Source of the DNA: Pseudomonas sp. TH31
GTDB taxonomy: Bacteria; Pseudomonadota; Gammaproteobacteria; Pseudomonadales; Pseudomonadaceae
Assembly: GCF_016650815.1 (NCBI RefSeq)
Contig: NZ_JAEKEZ010000014.1
Location: 1 to 64,000 of the forward strand
DNA length: 64,000 nucleotides
Reading direction: 5' to 3'
Below the pieces are notes generated by a model that made no database searches, had not been told where the DNA came from, and saw nothing but the letters and a program-made list of their open reading frames with translations. Of this stretch, positions 32,575 through 41,425 are shown piece after piece. Each line of letters starts with the position of its first letter. Within the stretch, counting starts at the first letter, position 1. A program made the position numbers and the translations under genes.

Positions 32575-32668
32575 GCGTGCCACTCGGCGTTAAGCGCCAC
32601 GCAAGGTGGGCCGCAGGTTGTGCGACTTACCGCGTCAAGGCAAGCCCGCAGGGGCGGGATGAATCTTT

Positions 32669-33388
32669 GTGATCAACTTCAACATCGCCCAATGGCGCGC
32701 ATGGGCCCCTGGGCTCGAAAGCGTGGACGATTGGCAGGCCTGGAGCCGACAACCGGTCACGCTCCAGTGCAGCGATGCCGCCCCGGATGTATCGTTTCTG
32801 CCGGCCATGCAGCGCCGCCGACTCAGCCGCCTTGCGCGGATGGCCTTCAGCGTTGGCTGGCCGCTGGCCGATGGTCGGCAAGACCTACCGTTGGTCTTTA
32901 TTTCCCGCCACGGCGAGACCCCGCGCACTTTCGAAATCCTCAGTGATCTGGCGGCTGATCAGCCATTGTCGCCGACCCAGTTCAGCCTTTCGGTGCACAA
33001 CGCGATCATCGGCCTCTGGTCGATCATGCGCGGCGAAACCAGCGAGATGACCGCGCTGGCTGCGGCTGGCGACGGCCTTGAATACGGCATGCTTGAGGCT
33101 GCAGCGCTGCTTTCTGAAGGCGCGCCTGCTGTCCTGCTGGTGGTCACCGAAGAACAACCGCCCGAGGCCTACTCGACCTGGATCGACGATGTGCCGTTTC
33201 CTTACGCGGTAGGCTTGCTGATCACACCCGGTAATGACTGGCAGTTGTCCCTGAACAGCAATCCGGATGAGTTGTCCAAAGCTCACTGGCCCCATGCCCT
33301 GAATCTGTTGCGTACCCTGCTCGGCCAGCAGTCAACCTGCCAACATGCCTGGAAAAATCGTGTATGGACCTGGCAACGCAACCTGTAA
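32669..33388 (+). CDS. Beta-ketoacyl synthase-like chain length factor, first gene of aryl polyene operon
   Basis: 239 aa from a GTG. It resembles the N-terminal-type ketosynthase-like family found in aryl polyene and flexirubin clusters: QFSLSVHNAIIGLWSIMRGE at about residues 110-129, where a true ketosynthase would carry its catalytic Cys. With no Cys there it should act as a chain length factor paired with a condensing enzyme. The next gene begins inside its last codons. Confidence 0.85.
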   Translation: MINFNIAQWRAWAPGLESVDDWQAWSRQPVTLQCSDAAPDVSFLPAMQRRRLSRLARMAFSVGWPLADGRQDLPLVFISRHGETPRTFEILSDLAADQPLSPTQFSLSVHNAIIGLWSIMRGETSEMTALAAAGDGLEYGMLEAAALLSEGAPAVLLVVTEEQPPEAYSTWIDDVPFPYAVGLLITPGNDWQLSLNSNPDELSKAHWPHALNLLRTLLGQQSTCQHAWKNRVWTWQRNL

Positions 33389-34173
33389 CCGAAAAAAACC
33401 GCGACGCCTACTACTGGCGCCTGCTGGCCACCGCCGCGAGCTTTACCCTTTTCGGGCTGGGCGGGCTGTGCCTGCGGCTGCTGATTTTCCCGCTGCTCGG
33501 CTGCCTGCCCGGTGATGCCCAGGCCCATCGGCTGCGGGCGCGAAACACCGTCAGTCGCTGCTTCTGGTTTTTTGTCCGGTTCATGGCTCGCAGCGGCGTA
33601 CTGACCTACGACATTCAGGGCGCGGAAAAACTCGGCCGTCCGGGACAAATGATCATCGCCAATCATCCGTCACTGATCGATGTGGTTTTTTTGATTGGCC
33701 TGGTACCGCACGCCAACTGCGTGGTCAAAAAGAGTCTCTGGGAGAACCCTTTTACCCGCGGTCCGTTGCGCCGCACCGAATACATCAGCAACGACGGCAG
33801 CATGGACATGCTCGACGCCGCGGCCGACGCACTGAAAAACGGCCAGACCTTGATCATTTTTCCCGAAGGCACCCGCACCCATCCCGGCCAACCGCCGGCC
33901 TTTCATCGGGGCGCTGCGGCCATTGCCCTGCGGGGTGCGAAAATTCTCACCCCGGTAATCATCAAGGTCAGCCCGACCACATTGACCAAGGCCGAGCCCT
34001 GGTATCGGATCCCAAAACGCCGCGTGCACTTCAGTTTCCGTGTGGGGGCCGATATAGACCCACAAGCCTTCACCGCGCAGGGGCCACCACCTCAAGCCTC
34101 GCGCAAGCTCAACGATTATTTGCATACCTACTTTATCAAGGAGCTCGCCGAAGATGAGCGATCTGCACCGTGA
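33364..34173 (+). CDS. Lysophospholipid acyltransferase family (PlsC-like)
   Basis: 269 aa with an N-terminal membrane helix (about 22-48). Acyltransferase motif I, NHPSLID (His101, Asp106), and motif III, FPEGTRT (166-172), are both intact. In aryl polyene clusters such an enzyme moves acyl chains, from ACP or CoA, onto a lipid or glycolipid anchor. It overlaps the gene before by 25 nt and the ACP after by 20 nt. Confidence 0.9.
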   Translation: MDLATQPVTEKNRDAYYWRLLATAASFTLFGLGGLCLRLLIFPLLGCLPGDAQAHRLRARNTVSRCFWFFVRFMARSGVLTYDIQGAEKLGRPGQMIIANHPSLIDVVFLIGLVPHANCVVKKSLWENPFTRGPLRRTEYISNDGSMDMLDAAADALKNGQTLIIFPEGTRTHPGQPPAFHRGAAAIALRGAKILTPVIIKVSPTTLTKAEPWYRIPKRRVHFSFRVGADIDPQAFTAQGPPPQASRKLNDYLHTYFIKELAEDERSAP

Positions 34174-34414
34174 GATTAAAACGTTGATCATCGAAGCCCT
34201 GGGCCTCGAAGACATCAGTGTCGACGACATTGGCGACGACCAGACCCTGTTCGGCGAAGGCCTGGGCCTGGACTCGGTCGACGCCCTGGAACTCGGCCTG
34301 GCGATCCAGAAAAAGTACGGTATCAAGATCGATGCCGACGCCAAAGACACCCGTAACCACTTCACCAATGTGGCGAGCCTTGCGGCGTTCGTCACTGCAA
34401 AACAGGCAGCTTGA
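34154..34414 (+). CDS. Acyl carrier protein 1
   Basis: 86 aa, acidic. The phosphopantetheine site is GLDSVD with Ser41. Together with the next gene it gives the two carrier proteins usual in aryl polyene operons, one for the starter/elongating polyene and one probably for a second acyl group. Confidence 0.93.
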   Translation: MSDLHREIKTLIIEALGLEDISVDDIGDDQTLFGEGLGLDSVDALELGLAIQKKYGIKIDADAKDTRNHFTNVASLAAFVTAKQAA

Positions 34415-34423
34415 GACCGGACC

Positions 34424-34678
34424 ATGCAAACTCGTGACGACATCTTCAACACCCTGCGCGATGCGCTGGTCGAACTCTTCGAACTGGACCCCGAGCGCGT
34501 CAGCCTGGAATCCAACCTGTACCAGGATCTGGAAATCGACAGCATCGACGCGGTCGACCTGATCGATCACATCAAGCGTCAGACCGGCAAGAAAATCGCC
34601 GCCGAAGAATTCAAATCGGTGCGGACCGTCAGCGACGTGGTCGAGGCGGTCTACCGCCTGGTTCAACCGGCCGCATGA
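34424..34678 (+). CDS. Acyl carrier protein 2
   Basis: 84 aa. The phosphopantetheine site is EIDSIDAVDL with Ser40. It differs clearly from ACP 1, so the two are not recent copies. It overlaps the next gene by 4 nt. Confidence 0.93.
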   Translation: MQTRDDIFNTLRDALVELFELDPERVSLESNLYQDLEIDSIDAVDLIDHIKRQTGKKIAAEEFKSVRTVSDVVEAVYRLVQPAA

Positions 34679-35220
34679 GTCGACTGATCGGCCTTGGCCT
34701 GCTGCTGGCGGGCCTGCTGTACCCCTTTGCGGTGTATTTCGGCATGGAGCATTTCGCCCCGTGGCAGTTCGGCCTGCTGTTGGGCAGCCTGTGGCTGGCT
34801 CGCGCGCTGACCGGAGTGCGGCGGCCCGGAAGCCTGTGGATGGCCATCGTCGCCATCGCGTTTTGCCTGCTGCTGGCGCTGTTCGACAGCCCGGCGCTGT
34901 TGCGTTGGTATCCGGTGCTGATCAGCGGCTTCATGTTGGCACTGTTCGGGCTGAGCCTGAAATACGGCCCGCCGATGGCCGAACGCCTGGCCCGTCTGCA
35001 TGAACCGCACCTGCCGGCCAAGGCGATTGTTTATACCCGCCAGGTGACGATTGCCTGGAGTGTGTTTTTTCTCTGTAACGGATTGTGCGCCGCCGCGCTG
35101 ACCCTTTGGGCGCCGCTGAGTTGGTGGATGTTGTACACCGGCCTGATCTCCTATGGATTGATCGGCCTGATGTTTGCCATTGAATGGCTGATACGACAAC
35201 GGGTACGAGGCCACCCATGA
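34675..35220 (+). CDS. COG4648-type membrane protein of aryl polyene clusters
   Basis: 181 aa with about five hydrophobic helices and no catalytic motif that I can see. Proteins of this kind sit between the ACPs and the ligase in many aryl polyene operons; their role is not settled. The ATGA overlaps on both sides show translational coupling. Confidence 0.75.
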   Translation: MSRLIGLGLLLAGLLYPFAVYFGMEHFAPWQFGLLLGSLWLARALTGVRRPGSLWMAIVAIAFCLLLALFDSPALLRWYPVLISGFMLALFGLSLKYGPPMAERLARLHEPHLPAKAIVYTRQVTIAWSVFFLCNGLCAAALTLWAPLSWWMLYTGLISYGLIGLMFAIEWLIRQRVRGHP

Positions 35221-36896
35221 ATTGGATAACACTTGAGCAACTGCTGCTCAAGGCTCTGCCGGAACGCGCCGTGACGGCCGAGCCGGCGCTGAACCACGCG
35301 CAATTGTGCGAGCAGGCCCTGTGCCTCGCCGCCGGCCTGCAAGCCCAGGGTGTGCAGCGTATCGCTGTGCACCTCGAAGATGCCGCCGAGCTGGCGATTG
35401 CGCTGCTGGGCGCCTGGCGCGCCGGGGTCAGCGTGCTGCTGCCCGCCGACCTGCAAACCCAGACGCGCCAGCGCTGGTCGATTGAAGTCGATCTGTGGCT
35501 GACCGATCAGGCCGACGACGCGCACCTGAGCGACTACCGGCATTCGCCGATGTCCGCCGCCGCGCTGGACCTGGATCGCTGTCAGCTCAGCCTGTGCACC
35601 TCCGGGTCCAGTGGCGAGCCCAAGCGCATCGACAAAACCCTGCGGCAAATGGCCAATGAAGTCGAAGCACTCGAGCGGCTCTGGGGCGCCGATCTGGGCC
35701 AGGCCTGCATCATCGGCAGTGTCGCGACCCAACATATTTACGGTTTGCTGTTCCGGGTGCTCTGGCCACTGTGTGCCGGACGGCCATTCGTGCGCAAGCA
35801 ACTGGCCTTCCCTGAAGACTTGCAGCGCGCCAGCCGCGAACACCCGGCATTCGCCTGGGTCGCCAGCCCGGCGCTGCTCAAGCGCATGGGCGACAACCTC
35901 GACTGGCCGGCCTTGAGCGTGGTGCGCCGGGTGTTTTCCTCCGGTGGCGCCCTGCCCGCCGAGGCGGCGCAAAGCCTGTTCGAACGCCTGGAGCAATGGC
36001 CGACGGAAATCCTCGGCAGCTCGGAAACCGGCGGTATTGCCTGGCGTCAGGGGCAAGAACTCTGGCAGCCGTTCGCCGACGTCGTGTTGAACCAGGACAG
36101 CGACGGCGCGTTGCTCATCGCTTCGCCCTACTTGCCGGCCGGCCACATTGAACACACCGCCGACGCTGCGCGAATCGCCGCCGACGGCCGTTTCGAACTG
36201 CTGGGACGGCTGGACCGGATCGTCAAACTGGAAGAAAAACGTATCTCGCTGCCGATGCTGGAACAGGCGCTGATGGCCCACGCCTGGGTTGCCGAAGCGC
36301 GCCTCGGGGTGGTTCAGGAAAACCGCGCCTCGCTGGGTGCATTGTTGGTGCTCAGTCAGCCAGGGCTGCACGCCCTGCGCAATCAGGGTCGACGTACCCT
36401 CACTCAAGAACTGCGTCAGCATCTGGGCCAGCATTGCGAAGCCCTCGCCTTGCCACGGCGCTGGCGCTTGCTGCGCCAGTTGCCGTTGAACGCCCAGGGC
36501 AAACTGCCCCAGGCCTATGTCGAAGCCCTGCTGCTGGCGCCGCGCCCGAAGGCGCCGGAGGTACTGGAGCAGGTCGAAACCGACGGCGAATGGAGCCTGC
36601 AACTGGCGATACCGCCGGATCTGGCCTACTTCAGCGGCCACTTTCCACAGACTCCGGTATTGCCCGGTGTGGTGCAGGTGGATTGGGCCTTGAGCCTGGG
36701 TCAGCAATTGATGAACTTGCCGGCCAGATTCGCCGGCATGGAAGTACTGAAATTCCAGCAACTGGTGCGTCCGGGGGATGAAATCCAGCTGCACCTGCGG
36801 TTCGACCCGGTGCGCAGCAAGTTGTACTTCGCCTATCGCAACGACACCGCCACCTGCTCCAGCGGACGGATCGTGCTGGAGGCGGCCTGTGGATAA
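35217..36896 (+). CDS. Acyl/aryl-ACP ligase fused to a hotdog dehydratase domain
   Basis: 559 aa from the ATG at 35217, which overlaps the preceding stop. Residues about 1-445 are an AMP-binding ligase (P-loop [15 protein letters not shown] at about 130; late Lys in NAQGKLPQ at about 430). Residues about 455-559 are a FabA/ApeI-like hotdog domain with [19 protein letters not shown], including the catalytic-type His. The ligase should load the aryl acid (for example 4-coumarate) on an ACP and the fused domain should dehydrate 3-hydroxyacyl-ACP. A REPIN follows the stop. Confidence 0.85.
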   Translation: MNWITLEQLLLKALPERAVTAEPALNHAQLCEQALCLAAGLQAQGVQRIAVHLEDAAELAIALLGAWRAGVSVLLPADLQTQTRQRWSIEVDLWLTDQADDAHLSDYRHSPMSAAALDLDRCQLSLCTSGSSGEPKRIDKTLRQMANEVEALERLWGADLGQACIIGSVATQHIYGLLFRVLWPLCAGRPFVRKQLAFPEDLQRASREHPAFAWVASPALLKRMGDNLDWPALSVVRRVFSSGGALPAEAAQSLFERLEQWPTEILGSSETGGIAWRQGQELWQPFADVVLNQDSDGALLIASPYLPAGHIEHTADAARIAADGRFELLGRLDRIVKLEEKRISLPMLEQALMAHAWVAEARLGVVQENRASLGALLVLSQPGLHALRNQGRRTLTQELRQHLGQHCEALALPRRWRLLRQLPLNAQGKLPQAYVEALLLAPRPKAPEVLEQVETDGEWSLQLAIPPDLAYFSGHFPQTPVLPGVVQVDWALSLGQQLMNLPARFAGMEVLKFQQLVRPGDEIQLHLRFDPVRSKLYFAYRNDTATCSSGRIVLEAACG

Positions 36897-36909
36897 GTTT
36901 CTTTCCCAT

Positions 36910-37040
36910 GTAGCAGCTGCCGCAGGCTGCGTCCGAGTGCGAAGCGCTCGCAACTGGGCCACCATGATTACTCTGCAAGACCTTGCATACCCGTTTTACG
37001 ACCGCTTCGCGGCCGAACGCAGGCTGCGCCAGCTGCTACA
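36910..37040. repeat. TAGCAGCTG-type REP pair inside the aryl polyene operon
   Basis: Left arm TAGCAGCTGCCGCAGGCTGC (36911 on) and an inverted right arm ending GCGCCAGCTGCTACA (37040) lie between the ligase and glycosyltransferase genes. The right arm runs into the open frame of the glycosyltransferase. Confidence 0.8.
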
Positions 37041-37060
37041 TGGACGCGGTGAGTGCCCAC

Positions 37061-37795
37061 ATGCATAACCCCTGCGCCATCATCCCGGTCTACAACCACG
37101 AAACCGCGATCACCACGGTGGTCGACGCACTGCTCGCCCAAGGTTTGCCGTGCATCCTGGTAGACGATGCGAGCACCCCGGCCTGCGCGAAAGTGCTCGA
37201 TCAACTGGCTTTGCGGGATAACACTTACCTGATTCGCCTCACCCTCAATCAAGGCAAGGGCGCCGCCGTCATGACCGGTTTTCGCGAAGCCTCACGCCTG
37301 GGTTTCAGCCACGCCTTGCAGGTGGACGCCGACGGTCAGCATGACCTCGCCGACGTCGCGGTTTTTATCGAACAGTCCCGCGTCCATCCCGAAGCGGTCA
37401 TCTGCGGGTATCCGCTCTACGACGCCAGTGTGCCCAAGGGTCGCTTGTATGCGCGCTACCTCACGCACGTGATGGTCTGGATCAACACAATGTCGTTGCA
37501 GATCCGCGATTCGATGTGCGGTTTTCGCGTCTATCCATTGCCGCCGACCCTGGCGTTGATCGACTCGGCGAAGATCGGTAAACGCATGGATTTCGACTCG
37601 GACATTCTGGTACGCCTGGCCTGGCGCAACCTGTCGATGCAGTGGCTGCAAACCAAGGTCCATTACCCGCTGGACGGCGTCTCGCATTTTCGCCTGTTCC
37701 GCGACAACGTACTGATCTCCAGCATGCACACCCGGCTGTTCTTCGGCATGTTGCTGCGCGCACCGCTGATCCTCTGGCGACGGTGGCGAACATGA
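37061..37795 (+). CDS. Family 2 glycosyltransferase
   Basis: 244 aa from the ATG at 37061 (MHNPCAIIPVYNHE), preceded by GGTGAG. The frame is open 26 codons further upstream, but those codons are REP sequence. A GT-A fold is indicated by AIIPVYNHE, ILVDDAST and the metal-binding QVDADGQHD. It lacks a membrane helix. It may glycosylate the polyene lipid. It overlaps the next gene by 4 nt. Confidence 0.88.
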   Translation: MHNPCAIIPVYNHETAITTVVDALLAQGLPCILVDDASTPACAKVLDQLALRDNTYLIRLTLNQGKGAAVMTGFREASRLGFSHALQVDADGQHDLADVAVFIEQSRVHPEAVICGYPLYDASVPKGRLYARYLTHVMVWINTMSLQIRDSMCGFRVYPLPPTLALIDSAKIGKRMDFDSDILVRLAWRNLSMQWLQTKVHYPLDGVSHFRLFRDNVLISSMHTRLFFGMLLRAPLILWRRWRT

Positions 37796-38739
37796 GCACT
37801 GAGACAGACAAAAAACACTGGGCTGACCGCGAGGAGCGCGGCAACTTCTGGCTGATGAAATTCACCGCACTCTGCGCCAAAGTGCTCGGCCGGCGACTGT
37901 TGAGCCCGCTGCTGTACGGCATCGTCTTGTACTTTTTCCTGTTCGGCCGCAGCGCTCGGAAAAGCGCCTGGCAATACCGGCAGCGCCTGGCCGACTGGAG
38001 TGGCCGCAGCGAATTGCGTCCGACCCATTGGCGGGTGTTCGGCCAGTTCATGGCCTTCGCCGATTCGATGCTCGACAAGCTCGACGTCTGGAACGGCAAG
38101 CTGAGCATCGAGCAGATCGAAATCATCGACCCGGCGCTGCTGCGCACGCAACTGCGCGGCGCCCGTGGGCAGATGCTGGTCGGCGCGCACCTGGGCAATC
38201 TCGAAGTCTGCCGCGCGCTGGCCGAGATCGGCGAAAAAGTCACGATGAACGTGCTGGTGCACACCAAGCACGCCGAGCAGTTCAACCGTTTACTCGGTGA
38301 AGCCGGGGCGACCAATTTGCGGCTGATCCAGGTCAGCGAACTGGACCCGCTGATCATGCTGCAACTGCACGAACGCCTGGAGCGCGGCGAGTGGCTGGCG
38401 ATTGCCGGTGACCGTGTGCCCTTGCATGGCGGGCGCAGCGTGACCGTGGATTTCCTCGGCCATCCGGCAGCGTTCCCCCAAGGTCCGTGGCTGCTGGCCG
38501 GTTTGCTCAAATGCCAGGTCAATCTGTTGCTGTGCTTGAAGAAGCCGACAGGCGACTATCGACTGACCCTCGAACCCTTCGCCGAGGCCGTGGTGTGGAA
38601 GCGCAGCGACCGCGAACAGGTCATTCATCAGTGGGCCTCCCGCTACGCCGAACGACTGGGTCACTATTGCCTTGAAGCGCCCCAACAATGGTTCAACTTT
38701 TACCCTTTCTGGAAGACCGATGACGACGCCAACGCTTGA
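37792..38739 (+). CDS. LpxL/HtrB-like acyltransferase
   Basis: 315 aa from the ATG at 37792, which overlaps the preceding TGA. It has an N-terminal helix and the LpxL-type motif with GAHLGNLEVCRALAEIG (residues about 125-141; His-x4-Glu/Asp form) plus a late WFNFYPFW. In lipid A synthesis these enzymes move acyl chains from ACP; in aryl polyene clusters a member of the family probably acylates the anchor. It overlaps the lyase gene by 20 nt. Confidence 0.88.
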   Translation: MSTETDKKHWADREERGNFWLMKFTALCAKVLGRRLLSPLLYGIVLYFFLFGRSARKSAWQYRQRLADWSGRSELRPTHWRVFGQFMAFADSMLDKLDVWNGKLSIEQIEIIDPALLRTQLRGARGQMLVGAHLGNLEVCRALAEIGEKVTMNVLVHTKHAEQFNRLLGEAGATNLRLIQVSELDPLIMLQLHERLERGEWLAIAGDRVPLHGGRSVTVDFLGHPAAFPQGPWLLAGLLKCQVNLLLCLKKPTGDYRLTLEPFAEAVVWKRSDREQVIHQWASRYAERLGHYCLEAPQQWFNFYPFWKTDDDANA

Positions 38740-40264
38740 GCCGGTAACCTTCGGCGAACTCCCTTTGCGCATCGAAGACGTGCTGGCCCTGGCCAACCGT
38801 CAGGCGCCGACGCAGTTGCAGGGCGACCCTGAATACCGCGAGCGCATCGCCAAGGGTGCGCGATTCCTGGATTCGCTGCTGGACAAGGAAGGCGTGATCT
38901 ATGGCGTGACCACCGGTTACGGCGACTCTTGTGTAGTCGCAGTGCCGCTGCATCACGTCGAAGCGCTGCCGCGTCATCTGTACACGTTCCACGGCTGTGG
39001 CTTGGGCAAACTACTCGACGCACAGGCCACCCGCGCGGTACTCGCGGCGCGTTTGCAGTCGCTGTGCCACGGCGTTTCCGGGGTGCGCGTGGAGTTACTG
39101 GAACGCCTGCAAGCGTTCCTGGAACACGACATCCTGCCGCTGATCCCGGAAGAAGGCTCGGTCGGCGCCAGCGGTGATTTGACGCCGTTGTCCTACGTAG
39201 CCGCGACATTGTCCGGCGAGCGCGAAGTGATGTTCCGTGGCGAACGTCGCGAAGCCGCCGACGTGCATCGCGAACTCGGTTGGCCGCCGCTGGTGCTTCG
39301 GCCCAAGGAAGCCCTGGCTCTGATGAACGGCACCGCCGTGATGACCGGCATCGCTTGCCTGGCCTTCGCCCGCGCCGATTACCTGCTGCAACTGGCCACG
39401 CGCATCACCGCGCTGAACGTGGTGGCGCTGCAAGGTAATCCGGAACATTTCGACGAACGCCTGTTCGCTACCAAGCCGCATCCGGGGCAGATGCAAGTCG
39501 CCGCATGGCTGCGCAAGGACCTGGCCATCGATGCGCCAACCGCGCCACTGCATCGCCTGCAAGACCGCTACTCGCTGCGCTGCGCCCCGCACGTGCTCGG
39601 CGTGTTGGCCGACAGCCTGAACTGGCTGCGTTCGTTCATCGAAATCGAACTCAACAGCGCCAACGACAACCCGATTATCGACGCCGAAGCCGAACGCGTG
39701 CTGCACGGCGGGCACTTCTACGGCGGCCACATCGCGTTCGCCATGGACAGCCTGAAAACCCTCGTCGCCAACGTCGCTGACTTGCTGGATCGGCAACTCG
39801 CGCTGCTGGTGGACGAGCGTTACAACCACGGTTTGCCGAGCAACCTGTCTGGCGCCACTGCCGACCGCGCCATGCTCAACCATGGTTTCAAGGCCGTGCA
39901 GATCGGCACCAGCGCCTGGACCGCCGAAGCGCTGAAAAACACCATGCCGGCCAGCGTGTTCTCGCGTTCCACCGAGTGCCACAACCAGGACAAGGTGAGC
40001 ATGGGCACCATCGCCGCCCGCGATGCGATCCGGGTGCTGGAACTGACCGAACAAGTCGCCGCCGCCACCCTGCTGGCCGCCAATCAAGGCGTCTGGCTGC
40101 GCAGCCAGGTCGAGGACGCACGGCCACTGCCACCGTCCCTGGCCGCCATGCACGAAGAGCTGGCCAAGGACTTCCCGCCGGTCATCGAAGACCGCGCCCT
40201 GGAAGGCGAACTGCGCCTGTGCCTGAAACGAATCGCCGAGCAACACTGGAGGCTGCATGCGTAG
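38720..40264 (+). CDS. Aromatic amino acid ammonia-lyase (HAL/PAL/TAL family)
   Basis: 514 aa from the ATG at 38720. The Ala150-Ser151-Gly152 triad (GASGDLTPLS) forms the MIO electrophile, and Tyr61 is in YGVTTGYG. The substrate-selectivity position reads Phe90-His91 (YTFHGCGLG), unlike the usual HisLeu of tyrosine lyases or SerHis of histidine lyases. In this setting it should deaminate tyrosine or phenylalanine to coumarate or cinnamate, the aryl starter. A separate histidine-utilisation role is unlikely here. Confidence 0.9.
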   Translation: MTTPTLEPVTFGELPLRIEDVLALANRQAPTQLQGDPEYRERIAKGARFLDSLLDKEGVIYGVTTGYGDSCVVAVPLHHVEALPRHLYTFHGCGLGKLLDAQATRAVLAARLQSLCHGVSGVRVELLERLQAFLEHDILPLIPEEGSVGASGDLTPLSYVAATLSGEREVMFRGERREAADVHRELGWPPLVLRPKEALALMNGTAVMTGIACLAFARADYLLQLATRITALNVVALQGNPEHFDERLFATKPHPGQMQVAAWLRKDLAIDAPTAPLHRLQDRYSLRCAPHVLGVLADSLNWLRSFIEIELNSANDNPIIDAEAERVLHGGHFYGGHIAFAMDSLKTLVANVADLLDRQLALLVDERYNHGLPSNLSGATADRAMLNHGFKAVQIGTSAWTAEALKNTMPASVFSRSTECHNQDKVSMGTIAARDAIRVLELTEQVAAATLLAANQGVWLRSQVEDARPLPPSLAAMHEELAKDFPPVIEDRALEGELRLCLKRIAEQHWRLHA

Positions 40265-40682
40265 CAAGGGAATGCTTCACGCCGATACGGAAATCCTCGT
40301 GCCGTTCTTTGACGTCGACACCATGAACGTGGTCTGGCACGGCCATTACGTCAAATACCTGGAAGTGGCCCGGTGTGCGCTGCTGGACAAACTCGGCCAT
40401 AACTACACCGCCATGGTCGAGTCCGGTTTTGCCTGGCCGGTGATCGACCTGCAACTGCGCTATGTGCGCGGTGCGGTGTTCGGCCAGAAGCTGAACGTGC
40501 GCGCCAGCCTGGTGGAATGGGAAAACCGCCTGAAGATCAATTATCTGATCAGCGACCTGCAAACTGGTGAGCGCCTGACCCGCGCCGTTTCCGTGCAGGT
40601 TGCTGTCGACATGAGCAGCCGTGAGATGCAATTGGCCTCGCCGAAAGTGTTCACCGACGCTGTAGAAAGGATGCTGCCATGA
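40257..40682 (+). CDS. 4HBT-type acyl-CoA/ACP thioesterase
   Basis: 141 aa hotdog protein with FFDVDTMNVVWHGHYVKYLEVAR (residues about 17-39), the 4-hydroxybenzoyl-CoA thioesterase motif with its Asp. It may free the finished polyene or edit misloaded carriers. It overlaps the lyase gene by 8 nt. Its stop overlaps an ATG (40679) that opens the next frame. Confidence 0.9.
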   Translation: MRSKGMLHADTEILVPFFDVDTMNVVWHGHYVKYLEVARCALLDKLGHNYTAMVESGFAWPVIDLQLRYVRGAVFGQKLNVRASLVEWENRLKINYLISDLQTGERLTRAVSVQVAVDMSSREMQLASPKVFTDAVERMLP

Positions 40683-40717
40683 ATGTCCAAACCCTCTGTA
40701 GCCGTCTGCGTTCAACC

Positions 40718-40847
40718 TGTAGCAGCTGGCGAAGCCTGCGTTCGGCTGCGCAGCAGTCGCCTTGCGATTCAACTGACATACCGCATGCACAGGTTTTACC
40801 ACGGCTTCGCCGCCGGTCGCAGCCTCGCGGGCTCGGCAGCTGCTACA
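40718..40847. repeat. TAGCAGCTG-type REP pair at the start of the LolA-like gene
   Basis: Left arm TGTAGCAGCTGGCGAAGCCT at 40718 and inverted right arm ending GGCAGCTGCTACA at 40847. A partial third copy of the left arm precedes it (about 40697). The last A of the right arm is the first base of the ATG used below. Confidence 0.8.
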
Positions 40848-41425
40848 TGTTCGTGGTGGTGCTTGGTTTTTCTTCGCTGGCGCAGGCATTTGATTTGCAG
40901 CAACTCAGCGATCAACTGGCCAGGCCCGATGTGATCCACGGCAACTTCATCCAGGAAAAACACCTGCGCGCCCTGCCGCAACCACTGACCAGCAAGGGCA
41001 CGTTCGTCCTCGCTAAAAACCACGGCTTGCTCTGGCTGCTGAAAACCCCGCTGCAACAGGACTACCGCATCAACGCCAAGGGCATCGCCCGGCGTGACGC
41101 CAACGGCTGGCAACTGCTGCCGGGCAAGAGTGCCGGCGCCGAGCAGAACCGGTTGTTCCTCGCCGTACTGCAAGGTGACAGCAGTGGCTTGCAACGAGAC
41201 TTCGAGCTGTCGCTGAGCGGCGATGCGCAGAAATGGAAATTGACCCTGACCCCGCGCTCGATGTTGCTCAAGCAGGTGTTCAACCAGATCAACATCGACG
41301 GCGGCGAGCTGGTGAACAGCATCGAACTGCTGGAAACCCAGGGTGACAGCACCGTGATGCGCATGCAGGACAGCACCAGCGCCCAACCGTTGAGCGACGC
41401 GGAGCAACATGACTTTGCCGAGTGA
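40847..41425 (+). CDS. LolA-like outer-membrane lipoprotein carrier protein
   Basis: 192 aa from the ATG at 40847, with a short secretion signal (MFVVVLGFSSLAQA). The frame stays open back to an ATG at 40679 that overlaps the thioesterase stop, and those 56 codons are REPIN sequence. LolA-type beta-sheet features follow (QQLSDQLARPDVIHGNFIQ, TSKGTFVLAKNHGLLW). It probably ferries the polyene lipid across the periplasm. Which start is used is unsure. Confidence 0.82.
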   Translation: MFVVVLGFSSLAQAFDLQQLSDQLARPDVIHGNFIQEKHLRALPQPLTSKGTFVLAKNHGLLWLLKTPLQQDYRINAKGIARRDANGWQLLPGKSAGAEQNRLFLAVLQGDSSGLQRDFELSLSGDAQKWKLTLTPRSMLLKQVFNQINIDGGELVNSIELLETQGDSTVMRMQDSTSAQPLSDAEQHDFAE

